DNA from: Pseudomonas grandcourensis
Lineage (GTDB): Bacteria > Pseudomonadota > Gammaproteobacteria > Pseudomonadales > Pseudomonadaceae
DNA length: 64,000 nt
NCBI RefSeq assembly: GCF_039909015.1
Contig: NZ_CP150919.1
Location: 6,699,688-6,763,687, forward strand
Reading direction: 5' to 3'
Below are positions 17,171-25,659 of this stretch, piece after piece. Under the pieces are notes generated by a model that was not told where the DNA came from, ran no database searches, and was given only the letters and a program-made list of their open reading frames with translations. The first letter of the stretch is position 1; each line of letters starts with the position of its first letter. Both the position numbers and the translations under genes were made by a program.

Positions 17171-18049
17171 ATGATCCAGATCACCCTGCCCGATGGTTCA
17201 TTGCGTGAATACGACCAGCCACTGTCCGTGCACGAGGTGGCCGCCAGCATCGGCGCCGAACTGGCCAGCGCGGCCGTAGCGGGAAGGGTCGACGGTGTAC
17301 TGGTGGACTGCGAATACCTGATCGAAGCGGATGCCCGGGTCAGCATTGTCACCCCCCGGGAGCCGGACGGCCTGGAGATCCTGCGCCGCTCCTGTGCATT
17401 GATGCTGGCCATGGCGGTCAAGCAACTCCACCCTCATGCGCAAATGCGTGCGGGAAAGGAGTTGGGTGACGGTTTCTTTTACGAGTTTACAGTCGAGCAA
17501 CCGCTGACCCCGGCAGACCTGCCCCTCATCGAAGCGCGCATGCAGTCACTGGCCGCAACCAATCACTCGATCCGTCGTCGGCCGGCGCGCGAAGCAGTGC
17601 CGCTGTACCGTCTGGGGGACACCGAATACCAGAGCCACGGACCGCACGTCCCCACCACCAAAGTCTTGCAGGCGTTTGCCCTCGATCACATCAGCGGCAC
17701 GTTACAGCAACGGATCTACGGCACTTGCTGGTCCAGCCATCAGGAGCTGCAACACTGGCGTGTTCCACCCCACGTGGTTGTCGTGAGCATGGATGACCGC
17801 CAGGCGACTTATGCACAAGCGGTAACCGAATCCTTGCGCCAAAAAGGCGTGCGGGCCAAGGCCGACCTGCGAAACGAAAAAGTTCGCTACAAGATTCGTC
17901 AGCATAGCCAGAGCGTGCCGTACCTGGTCGTGGTTGGCGAAAAGGAAAAGGCCGGGGGGTTCGTCAGTGTGCGCAGTCGCACGGGGGAGGATTTTGGCCG
18001 GATGGCCGTCGAGGCGGCGTGTGAGTGGTTGAGTCGGCCGGGGATCTAG
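17171..18049 (+). CDS. Core-less threonyl-tRNA synthetase paralogue
   Basis: A 292-residue relative of ThrRS (normally ~640). In order: a TGS domain (1-61, MIQITLPDGS), an N2 editing-like domain (63-185, ending LQQRIYGTCW) and, at once, the anticodon-binding domain (197-292: PPHVVVVSMDD, KADLRNEKVRYKIRQH, VPYLVVVGEKE). The whole aminoacylation core with motifs 1-3 and its zinc site is absent. In N2 the ligands of the editing pocket are changed: the AHLLGHA helix reads ALMLAMA (residues 76-82), and CRGPH reads SHGPH (155-159), so only the last His remains. It cannot charge tRNA. Binding tRNA-Thr or thrS mRNA is possible but unproven. Start at the ATG gives the canonical N-terminus; GTG at 17156 is an alternative. 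Confidence 0.85.
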   Translation: MIQITLPDGSLREYDQPLSVHEVAASIGAELASAAVAGRVDGVLVDCEYLIEADARVSIVTPREPDGLEILRRSCALMLAMAVKQLHPHAQMRAGKELGDGFFYEFTVEQPLTPADLPLIEARMQSLAATNHSIRRRPAREAVPLYRLGDTEYQSHGPHVPTTKVLQAFALDHISGTLQQRIYGTCWSSHQELQHWRVPPHVVVVSMDDRQATYAQAVTESLRQKGVRAKADLRNEKVRYKIRQHSQSVPYLVVVGEKEKAGGFVSVRSRTGEDFGRMAVEAACEWLSRPGI

Positions 18050-18066
18050 GGAGGCTGGAAGGACGC

Positions 18067-18136
18067 CTTCGCGAGCAAGCCCGCTCCCACACTGGATCTG
18101 CGGTGTTCACAAAACCAATGTGGGAGCGATCCTGTT
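18067..18136. repeat. Paired REP palindromes
   Basis: An inverted pair of REP-like sequences (TTCGCGAGCAAGCCCGCTCCCAC and TGGGAGCGATCCTG) lies between two converging genes. The second copy is degraded. Confidence 0.75.
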
Positions 18137-18160
18137 CCGGGCGGCGATCCGACGAAGCTT

Positions 18161-18682
18161 TTAAGCTCTTGGCTTCACCGTGCCGCAATCCTGTCCCAAC
18201 CAGACGGCGCGGGATTCGAGGCTGCCCTTCTGCTGAATGCCGGTGGCATTGAATGTCCCGTTGACCTTGGTGGTGAATTCGCGATCACTGACGAATGTCG
18301 CCACACCGGCACCCTGGGCTCTCGGGCAGCTGAAACGGAATTTCCACTGATTGCCGGAGCGGTCGGTGATTTCCTGTTTGCAGCCCGACTGCGGATCGGT
18401 CAGCGGAATGTTGTCGGTCTTGACCTGTTCCGGGGTCAGGCACGCCCGGATCCCTTTGCCGCCCATGGTGATGCCCTGCTTTTCCAGCTGGGCACGCTGC
18501 TCGGGGGTCATCTGGTTCTGGAGCTGGCCGAGGATCAATTGCAGGTCCGGCATATTCTGCTCGTCGACCTTCATGTTGCTCGTGGTCAGCTCCCACAAAC
18601 CTGGTTGCAGCATTTGCGCGTGAGCCGCCACAGGAAGTGCCAAACCCAGTGCCATGGCCAAACCCAGCAGACGAACGTTCAT
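18161..18682 (-). CDS. DUF3617-family periplasmic protein
   Basis: A 173-residue secreted protein with a signal peptide (1-22, LALPVAAHA). The mature region starts MLQPGLWELTTSNMKV, which is the DUF3617 signature, has a Gln-rich helical stretch (LILGQLQNQMTPEQRAQLEK), and ends with Cys-containing strands (ACLTPEQ, GCKQEITDRSG, FSCPRA). Function unknown. It is a single-gene unit with a REP pair downstream and the divergent cardiolipin synthase gene upstream. Confidence 0.82.
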   Translation of the reverse strand: MNVRLLGLAMALGLALPVAAHAQMLQPGLWELTTSNMKVDEQNMPDLQLILGQLQNQMTPEQRAQLEKQGITMGGKGIRACLTPEQVKTDNIPLTDPQSGCKQEITDRSGNQWKFRFSCPRAQGAGVATFVSDREFTTKVNGTFNATGIQQKGSLESRAVWLGQDCGTVKPRA

Positions 18683-18814
18683 CGAGTAACTCCTGATCAG
18701 TAGTGGCCGTTAGACGTCAGCCGCGAGCTTCGGTTCATGGGCGAATTAATTAGCGACATTCTGCACGGAACATGGTCTGTTAAGCACTGAATCTTCAGGA
18801 GCAAGGCAGCCCCC

Positions 18815-20254
18815 ATGGATTACTTCGGACCGCATATTTTCGGTTATACCATCGCCCTGTTGCACTCGCTGGGCATGATCGCGGCCATACACGCCGTGTT
18901 GACCGTCCGTACCGCCCAAGGCTCGATCGCCTGGGCCCTGTCGCTGTTTTTCATCCCTTACTTCACGCTGATCCCGTACCTGATGTTCGGCCGCAGCACC
19001 TTTGATGGCTACATCAAGGCCCGGCGACAAGCCAACGAGGAGATGCGCAAGGCCGTTTCCGAACTCAACTGGCGACCCTGGGTAGAAGAAGCCCTCACCG
19101 CCCGCGCTTCTTCTGCCTACGCCTCACTCAGAGCGATGCCCAAGCTCGGACACATGCCCTGCCTGGCCAATAACCAGACACGGCTGTTGATCAACGGCCA
19201 GTCAACATTCGACGCCATTTTCGATGCCATCAGCCAGGCGAAAGAAGCCGTGCTGATCCAGTTTTTCATCGTCCACGACGACCGCCTCGGCCAACGCCTG
19301 CAGACTTTGCTGTTGAAGAAAGCCGCCGAAGGCGTGGCGATCTACTTGTTGTATGACCGAATCGGCAGCCATTCCCTGCCCAACGGCTACGTGCAGGCCT
19401 TGCGTGATGGTGGGGTCGAGGTCAAGGCTTTCGGCCCCCGTAGTGGCTGGTTCAATCGCTTTCAGGTGAACTTTCGCAACCATCGCAAGATTGTGGTGGT
19501 GGACGGTATTCTCGGCTTCGTCGGCGGGCACAACGTCGGTGATGAATACATGGGCGAGAAACCGCCCCTGGCCCCTTGGCGCGATACCCACGTGCAAGTG
19601 CGCGGGCCCGTGGTGGCGTGCATGCAGGAATCTTTCGCTGAAGACTGGTTCTGGGTGGCTCATGCCCTGCCGCCACTGATCCTGCCCGAGGTTTATCCGG
19701 AAGACGGCGTGCTGTGTCAGTTGCTCGCCAGCGGGCCAGCAGACCCCTACGAAACCTGCTCTCTGTTCTTTGTCGAAGCGATCCATGCGGCGACGGAACG
19801 GGTCTGGATCACCAGCCCGTACTTCATCCCCGATGAAGCCGTGTTCGCAGCGTTGCGCCTGGCGGTACTGCGCGGTGTGGATGTGCGCCTGCTGTTGCCG
19901 TCCAGGCCCGACCATCGAATCGTCTACGCCGCCTCCAGCCTCTACGCTTTCGAAGCCGTGCGCGCCGGTGTGCGGGTGTTCCGTTACGAACCCGGATTCC
20001 TGCACCAGAAAGTGGTGTTGATCGACAGCGAAATCAGCGCCATCGGCAGCGCCAACCTGGACAACCGTTCGTTCCGGCTGAATTTTGAAGTGATGTTGCT
20101 GACCGTCGATAGCGCCTTTGCCGCCGAGGTGGAACAGATGCTCAACGATGACTTCGCCAACGCCCACGAAATCGCCAAAGGAGAAGGCCGGGAGACCCAC
20201 CGCCTGCAGCAGGTCGGCATGCGGGTCGCCCGGCTTATTTCGCCGATTCTCTAG
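18815..20254 (+). CDS. clsA: Cardiolipin synthase A
   Basis: A 479-residue phospholipase-D-superfamily enzyme that joins two phosphatidylglycerols to make cardiolipin at the inner membrane. Two N-terminal hydrophobic segments (about residues 8-30 and 38-58) anchor it. The two HKD motifs are HRKIVVVD near residue 222 and HQKVVLID near 396, each followed by G(G/S)xN ([13 protein letters not shown]). The length and N-terminal anchor are those of ClsA rather than ClsB. It converges on the cyclopropane fatty acid synthase gene with a 4-base overlap. Confidence 0.94.
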   Translation: MDYFGPHIFGYTIALLHSLGMIAAIHAVLTVRTAQGSIAWALSLFFIPYFTLIPYLMFGRSTFDGYIKARRQANEEMRKAVSELNWRPWVEEALTARASSAYASLRAMPKLGHMPCLANNQTRLLINGQSTFDAIFDAISQAKEAVLIQFFIVHDDRLGQRLQTLLLKKAAEGVAIYLLYDRIGSHSLPNGYVQALRDGGVEVKAFGPRSGWFNRFQVNFRNHRKIVVVDGILGFVGGHNVGDEYMGEKPPLAPWRDTHVQVRGPVVACMQESFAEDWFWVAHALPPLILPEVYPEDGVLCQLLASGPADPYETCSLFFVEAIHAATERVWITSPYFIPDEAVFAALRLAVLRGVDVRLLLPSRPDHRIVYAASSLYAFEAVRAGVRVFRYEPGFLHQKVVLIDSEISAIGSANLDNRSFRLNFEVMLLTVDSAFAAEVEQMLNDDFANAHEIAKGEGRETHRLQQVGMRVARLISPIL

Positions 20255-21435
20255 AGGTAGATATCGTCACGGGTCCATGGCAGTTCGTGACTGCCATCGG
20301 CGTGGGCCTTCACCGCGAGAATCTGGTGCAGGTTGATCCAGCCGCGGGCGAACGCGTAGGCGCAACCGGCCAGGTACAGCCGCCAGATGCGCAGGACTTG
20401 TTCCGGTACCAGTCTGGAAGCCGCTTCGAGGTTGTCTTCCAGGCGTTCGCTCCAGTGATCGAGTGTGCGTGCGTAGTGCAGGCGCAAGCTCTCGACGTCG
20501 ACGATTTCAAGCCCCGCCTCACTGATCTCGGCAGAGATCATCGACAGGTGCGGCAGCTCGCCATTGGGGAACACATATTTCCCGATGAAATCTCCGGCAC
20601 CACGTCCTACCGGACGGCCATCAGTGTATTTGGCGGTGATCCCGTGATTCATCACCAGGCCGCCTTCTTTGACCGCGCCGAACAAGGTATTGCAGTACTC
20701 GGCCAGATTGGCATGACCAACGTGTTCGAACATGCCGACGCTGACCACTTTGTCGAAACGGCCATCCTGCGGCAGATCGCGATAGTCGAGCAGTTGCAGT
20801 TCGACCAGGTCCTCCAGGCCCTCCGCTTTTACGCGTTCCCGGGCCAGGGCCAACTGCTCCTTGCTGAGGGTGATACCGAACACTCTCGCGCCAAATTCCC
20901 GCGCCGCAAAACGCGCCAATCCGCCCCACCCGCAACCCACATCCAGCAGATACTCGCCGGGCTGCAGGCGCAGCTTGCGGCACAGATGACGGAACTTGGC
21001 TTGCTGGGCCTGCTCGAGGCTTTCGCTGCCGGTCTCGAAGTAAGCGCAGGAATACGCCATGTCACTGTCGAGCCATAGCTGATAGAACGCGTTGGAAAGG
21101 TCGTAGTGGTAGGAGATCGCCTTGGCGTCTGTCTCTTTGTCGTGGGCGCTACGAACCGGCTGATTGTCGTCGTTTTCATCCAGCAACGCCTGGCTCCATT
21201 CATCGCAGACACGGATCACCTCGCTGATGGATCCTTCGAGCTCCAGCTTTCCTTCGACAAAAGCAGCACCGAGGGCGTCCAGGCTTGGATGGGTAAACTG
21301 GGTGACCATTTGTGGGTCCTTAACCACAATCGTGACACTGGGCGCCGGTCCCAGATTGAGTTCATGACCATCCCAGAGTCGCAGGCGAAGCGGTAATTGC
21401 AGATTCTGTAAGGCCGGTGGAAGATGCGCGAGCAT
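20251..21435 (-). CDS. cfa: Cyclopropane-fatty-acyl-phospholipid synthase
   Basis: A 394-residue SAM-dependent methyltransferase that adds a methylene bridge to unsaturated acyl chains of membrane lipids, usually on entry to stationary phase. Visible are an N-terminal lipid-binding domain, [25 protein letters not shown], the SAM-binding LDVGCGWGG near residue 165, and the conserved [10 protein letters not shown]. The frame is open upstream, but AAGGGGA lies 8 bases before the ATG at 21435. The following 218-base region up to the hmtA-like stop holds its promoter. Confidence 0.93.
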   Translation of the reverse strand: MLAHLPPALQNLQLPLRLRLWDGHELNLGPAPSVTIVVKDPQMVTQFTHPSLDALGAAFVEGKLELEGSISEVIRVCDEWSQALLDENDDNQPVRSAHDKETDAKAISYHYDLSNAFYQLWLDSDMAYSCAYFETGSESLEQAQQAKFRHLCRKLRLQPGEYLLDVGCGWGGLARFAAREFGARVFGITLSKEQLALARERVKAEGLEDLVELQLLDYRDLPQDGRFDKVVSVGMFEHVGHANLAEYCNTLFGAVKEGGLVMNHGITAKYTDGRPVGRGAGDFIGKYVFPNGELPHLSMISAEISEAGLEIVDVESLRLHYARTLDHWSERLEDNLEAASRLVPEQVLRIWRLYLAGCAYAFARGWINLHQILAVKAHADGSHELPWTRDDIYL

Positions 21436-21653
21436 GGAGAATTCCCCTTGTTTCAGACGTCTGAACAGAGGGTAGACCATCTTTGAAAAATAGCTGGCTA
21501 TCGAATTAATAGCCGTTTTCAATGATTCGCGACGCCTACACCTGCCGCCGCGAACACACAAAATGATGTGCCCTCATCTCCAATGACTACGAACCGGGCG
21601 CACAGTTCTAAAAAGTTTAAGCCCCGTGACTACCCGGTTTAGAGCATTCGCCT

Positions 21654-23564
21654 TCAGGTTTCGTCCTTGAGCTTGAGCAAAGGCTCCTGGAACCGCAACA
21701 AACGACCGGCATTGCCCAACACCAACAAGGTGCTGAGGTTATGCAGCAACGCCGCAATCATCGCCCCGGCAGCACCGAGCCAGCCGAACGCGGCGAAGGC
21801 CACGATCGCCAGGGTCCAGCCGAGCCCGATGATCACATTGACCTGCAATGTCTGGCGGCACTGACGACTCAGGCGCACGCAGGTGCCGAGACGGCGCAGG
21901 TCACTGCCGATCAGCACGATGTCCGCCGATGCCAGGGCGATGTCCGCACCGCCCGCGCCCATGGCTACACCGACCACACCCGCTTTGAGGGCCAGGGAGT
22001 CGTTGATGCCATCGCCGACCACCATCGGCCGGAAGCCGCTGTCGATTTCCTTGAGCACGCGGTTGAGTTTGTCTTCGGGCAAGGCTTGCGCTTCGACGTC
22101 ACTGATCCCGACATCCCGGGCCAACGCCTGCGCGACGCTGTGCCGGTCACCGGTGAGCAACAACTGGCGGCCCAACCCGAGGTCGCGCAATTCACCCAAG
22201 GCAAACTGCGCCTCGGGTTTGACGCTGTCGGCCAACAACAGCCAGGCGAGGAATTCACCATTGAGCGCCAACCCGGCAATCGGACCGTCGTGATCGGGAA
22301 CCGTCGTTGTGCTGATGCCCAGTTGCGCAAACAACTCCGGTCGGCCGAGCGCCGCTTCGCCCTGCTCGGTCATCGCCACCACGCCCAGGCCCTGGCGCTC
22401 ATGAATGTCAGAAAGCAGCAGGAAATGCTCTTGGGTCACCAACCCCGCGAGCGCACGGCTGACCGGGTGACTGCTGGCCGAGCCGAGGCTGGCAGCGAGC
22501 GCCTGGACATGGCTACGATCCTCCAGCGGACTGTCGATGGATTGCAGACGCAAGGTGCCGAAGGTCAGCGTCCCGGTCTTGTCGACCACCAACGAAGTCA
22601 GATCCGCCAGCTCTTCAAGGAACGCAGAACTGCGGATCAGAATCCCGTGGCGTGCCGCTACCGCCACCCCGGCAATAGCCGTCGCCGGTGCCGACAACAC
22701 CAGCGCACAAGGACAGGCCGCCACCAACACCGCGAGCATCGCTTGAGCGTTGTTGGTGATGAACCAGGTCACCGCCGCCAGCAGCAACACCAGCACCATA
22801 TAGCTGCCGGCGTAACGCTCCAGCAAACGAGTGATCGGCGGTTTCGAGCGCTCGGCGTTTTGCATCAGGGCGATGACTTTGCCGAGGGTCGATTCCTGGC
22901 CGGTGCGGGTCACTTCGATTCGCAGCAGACCGTCGAGGTTGATCGCGCCACCGAACACCGACATGCCGACGCCCGCCTCCATCGGCACCGATTCGCCGGT
23001 AATGGAGGCGGTGTCCAGACTCGCCTGGCCGGATAACACCCGACCATCCGACGGCACCCGGTCCCCGGCGCGGACCTCGACCAGGTCGCCCGCCTTGAGC
23101 GTGCCGTTGTCGACTTCGATGATGGAGCCGTCCGCCTGAACCTTGCGCGCGTGGCTGCGGGTCAGTTTGCCGAGGGCGTGAATCGCCTCCTGGGAACCGA
23201 TCACGCTGCGCTCCTCCAGCACGTGACCGAAGATCATGATGATCGGCAACAGGGCCGCCGTCAGCAGATCCCCGGTGGCCCAGGCACCCAGCATGGCCAA
23301 GGCAATCAATTGATCGGTAATGCCGTGCAGGCTTGGATAACGCAGGCTGTACCAGGCCGAACGCATGACCGGTATGGCGACCAGCAGCGAGGCAAAACCC
23401 AGCAGCAGCTGACTGACGCCAGTCTGCTCCGGCGCCAGCCAACGCCAGATCAAACCCAGCGCGAGCAGGCCCAACGCGAGCATGGCCAGGGTCAGTTGGC
23501 GCGCGGCGCTACGTTGTTCTGCCGAAGACAACATGCTCGGCGCGGTGGCGGTTTGCGCAGTCAT
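21654..23564 (-). CDS. hmtA: P1B-type metal ATPase, HmtA-like
   Basis: A 636-residue heavy-metal P-type ATPase without an N-terminal HMA domain. Motifs are TGES (189-192), the membrane CPC metal site (284-286), DKTGT with the phosphorylated Asp328, and GDGINDS in the C-terminal half; about eight membrane segments. P. aeruginosa HmtA, an importer of zinc and copper, has this architecture and comes with HflK/HflC-like genes. Here the gene is last in such an operon (4-base overlap with the HflC-like gene) under a Zur-like box. Import of zinc is thus the favoured reading, while export, the usual P1B direction, is not excluded by sequence. Confidence 0.85.
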   Translation of the reverse strand: MTAQTATAPSMLSSAEQRSAARQLTLAMLALGLLALGLIWRWLAPEQTGVSQLLLGFASLLVAIPVMRSAWYSLRYPSLHGITDQLIALAMLGAWATGDLLTAALLPIIMIFGHVLEERSVIGSQEAIHALGKLTRSHARKVQADGSIIEVDNGTLKAGDLVEVRAGDRVPSDGRVLSGQASLDTASITGESVPMEAGVGMSVFGGAINLDGLLRIEVTRTGQESTLGKVIALMQNAERSKPPITRLLERYAGSYMVLVLLLAAVTWFITNNAQAMLAVLVAACPCALVLSAPATAIAGVAVAARHGILIRSSAFLEELADLTSLVVDKTGTLTFGTLRLQSIDSPLEDRSHVQALAASLGSASSHPVSRALAGLVTQEHFLLLSDIHERQGLGVVAMTEQGEAALGRPELFAQLGISTTTVPDHDGPIAGLALNGEFLAWLLLADSVKPEAQFALGELRDLGLGRQLLLTGDRHSVAQALARDVGISDVEAQALPEDKLNRVLKEIDSGFRPMVVGDGINDSLALKAGVVGVAMGAGGADIALASADIVLIGSDLRRLGTCVRLSRQCRQTLQVNVIIGLGWTLAIVAFAAFGWLGAAGAMIAALLHNLSTLLVLGNAGRLLRFQEPLLKLKDET

Positions 23565-24619
23565 TGTGCTGCTCCCTGAATGACCAGGCGGGAATCGTCT
23601 TTGGGATCGACCGTTGTGACTGAACCGGCCTGACCGAGAATTTTCGGCATCCGCTCGCGATAGATGCGCAGCAGCATTTGCGGGTCAGTACCCTGCTGTT
23701 GCGCCTTGGCCAGGCTCAACACCGTGGCCGTGTCGGTGGATGCTTTGGCCAGTCGTTCACTGGCCTGGGCATGGGCAACTTGCAGTGTTCTGTCGGCTTG
23801 CTCGTTGGCGGTTTGCGTCAGTTTTTCGGCTTCGGTACGCGCATTGGCCACAGCTTTGTCGGCCTGCTGGCTCGCTGTGAGGACCGCATTGAAAGCATTG
23901 ACCGCCGGGCTTGGCAGACTCGATTGCACATCCACCCGAGCCACCTCGATCCCCAGTCCCTGCCCCGTCGCCGTGAGTTCGGCAAGACGCTGGTTGATGC
24001 CCTGCACCAGATCGCCTCGCAAGCGCTCGCGTCGTTCCGCCGCCTGACTGTCAGCGCCGATCAGCTCTGGCCGGGCGACCAGAATTGTGTCCAGATCCCG
24101 TGCGGCCGTGAGCGCGACTGCACTGCGGGTCACCAGACGATCCAGTGCCGGCAACACATGTTCGCCCTGAAGTACGAACGCATAGGGCTCGGTGACTTTA
24201 TAGAAAACCCGCACATCCAGTTGCACCACCCCGGCATCACCAGTCAGCAGATAACCTGAGCCTGCCAATGCATCACTGATTGGCGTGGCAAAACTGGCCA
24301 CGCGATCTGCCTGGATCGCGGCGCCACTGCGCAACAGACCTTCCACTCGACGCTCGATCACCCGATCCGCCGCAGGCAACAAAATCACCTGCTCGAACGG
24401 TTGCGGCCAGGCCAATAACAGCCCGGCATTCTGAATGCGATCCAGCGCGCCGAAATGCAAAACCACTGCGCGATTTTGCGGATCGATCTGCCGTACATTG
24501 GAAAACGCCCACGCCAATGCCGCCAACACCGTTACTGCGTAAAGGGCGAGAAACGCCAAGCGCCCGGCCTGAATCCAGGGGCTGCTCAACTCATTTGTTC
24601 CACGTGGAACCAAACTCAT
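23561..24619 (-). CDS. SPFH-domain protein, HflC-like
   Basis: A 352-residue membrane-anchored SPFH (stomatin/prohibitin/flotillin/HflKC) protein. One N-terminal membrane segment (about 16-40, LAFLALYAVTVLAALAWAF) is followed by an SPFH domain (NRAVVLHFGALDRI onward) and a long Ala/Gln/Glu-rich helix (about 235-310). HflC normally joins HflK around FtsH; the true hflKC genes sit beside hfq, so this is a paralogue, akin to the PA2437-2439 group of P. aeruginosa. It overlaps both neighbours by 4 bases. Its first codons contain a parS site (24596-24611). Confidence 0.85.
   Translation of the reverse strand: MSLVPRGTNELSSPWIQAGRLAFLALYAVTVLAALAWAFSNVRQIDPQNRAVVLHFGALDRIQNAGLLLAWPQPFEQVILLPAADRVIERRVEGLLRSGAAIQADRVASFATPISDALAGSGYLLTGDAGVVQLDVRVFYKVTEPYAFVLQGEHVLPALDRLVTRSAVALTAARDLDTILVARPELIGADSQAAERRERLRGDLVQGINQRLAELTATGQGLGIEVARVDVQSSLPSPAVNAFNAVLTASQQADKAVANARTEAEKLTQTANEQADRTLQVAHAQASERLAKASTDTATVLSLAKAQQQGTDPQMLLRIYRERMPKILGQAGSVTTVDPKDDSRLVIQGAAQ
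24596..24611. other. parS centromere-like site at the start of the HflC-like gene
   Basis: TGTTCCACGTGGAACC matches the parS consensus at 15 of 16 bases with an intact 14-base palindrome. It encodes part of the LVPRGTNE sequence at the N-terminus. Confidence 0.9.
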
Positions 24620-25659
24620 GGCTGCGATCCGGACTTGTTGTCGAGGCTCGGCGGACCGTCAACCAACACCCGGAACGGTGCGGCATCGGTGCGCAGAATC
24701 AGCTTGGTCCCAGGCGTCACCACCGTGCCCAAGGTGTCGAGCGAGCGCAGCAGGTTGTAGAGCTGCGGCGATCCCGCGTAGGCGCGACCGTAAATCTGCG
24801 CCGCTTCGACGCGTGATTGCGCTTCGATATCCGCTGCTTTCACCGTGGCATCGGCCTGAACAATTCGCGCATCACGTTCAGCGGCTGAACGAATTTGCGC
24901 GGCCTCACGCTTGCCGATGGCCGTGCGCTCAGTGGCGATGGTTTCACGCTCGGCGCGCATCCGGTCGACCGTCGCGATGAGCGTCACCGAAGGCAGCGTC
25001 AATCGTTCGATACCGACCTGCAACACGCGCACGCCATAAGTGGTGAGCAGCTGCTGATCGATTTGCTTGCGCAGCTGTGCTTCGAAATCAGCGATGCGCA
25101 CCTGGCTGGCATCGGTATTGACCAGGTTCGCCAGATCAAAACTGCTGGCGGTGGTTTCCAGTGCCGAGCCGACAAAGGTGCGAATCTGCCGCGCGGCTTC
25201 ATCCGGCTGGTTCTGCACCGCACGCATGAAACGTTGCACATTGTCCGGATCGCCCTGCACCTGCCACGCCACGTAGGCCTGAACGATGATGCGCAAACCG
25301 TCCCGCGTGCCGACATCCTGCAAACCGCTGGACGTGGTACGCAGTCGTAGATCCACCGGAATCGCCGCTTCGAACGGTGCCGGCCAGCGCCAACCCAGTC
25401 CCGGCTCCAGCAAGACTCGCGATGGATTGCCGAAGCGCGTGATCACGGTGGCTTCACCCGAACGCACCTGCACCAGGCTCGCGGCGGCAACCGCAAACGC
25501 CACCAGCAATGCCGCCCACCCCATCCGACGCCAAGGGAATGGACCGGCTTCCTGAGGATCGCCGTGGTGATGATGGTGGTGGCCGTGGTGGTGCTGTCCG
25601 CCATGGCCGTGATCGTGGCCGGCGTGGTCATCGTGATCGTGGGAATGGGACTGGCTCAA
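24616..25659 (-). CDS. SPFH-domain protein with His-rich N-terminus, HflK-like
   Basis: A 347-residue SPFH protein. Residues 5-32 contain 16 histidines (5, 7, 9, 12, 15, 17, 19, 23-25, 27-32) mixed with Asp and Gly, a strong metal-binding tail facing the cytoplasm. One membrane segment follows (about 48-65, AALLVAFAVAAASLVQV), then the SPFH domain (GEATVITRFGNPSRVLL onward) and an Ala/Glu-rich helix (ERETIATERTAIGKREAAQI). HflK of the FtsH complex has a Gly-rich, not His-rich, start. The tail could buffer zinc for the neighbouring ATPase; this is inference. Overlaps of 4 bases on both sides. Confidence 0.87.
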   Translation of the reverse strand: MSQSHSHDHDDHAGHDHGHGGQHHHGHHHHHHGDPQEAGPFPWRRMGWAALLVAFAVAAASLVQVRSGEATVITRFGNPSRVLLEPGLGWRWPAPFEAAIPVDLRLRTTSSGLQDVGTRDGLRIIVQAYVAWQVQGDPDNVQRFMRAVQNQPDEAARQIRTFVGSALETTASSFDLANLVNTDASQVRIADFEAQLRKQIDQQLLTTYGVRVLQVGIERLTLPSVTLIATVDRMRAERETIATERTAIGKREAAQIRSAAERDARIVQADATVKAADIEAQSRVEAAQIYGRAYAGSPQLYNLLRSLDTLGTVVTPGTKLILRTDAAPFRVLVDGPPSLDNKSGSQP

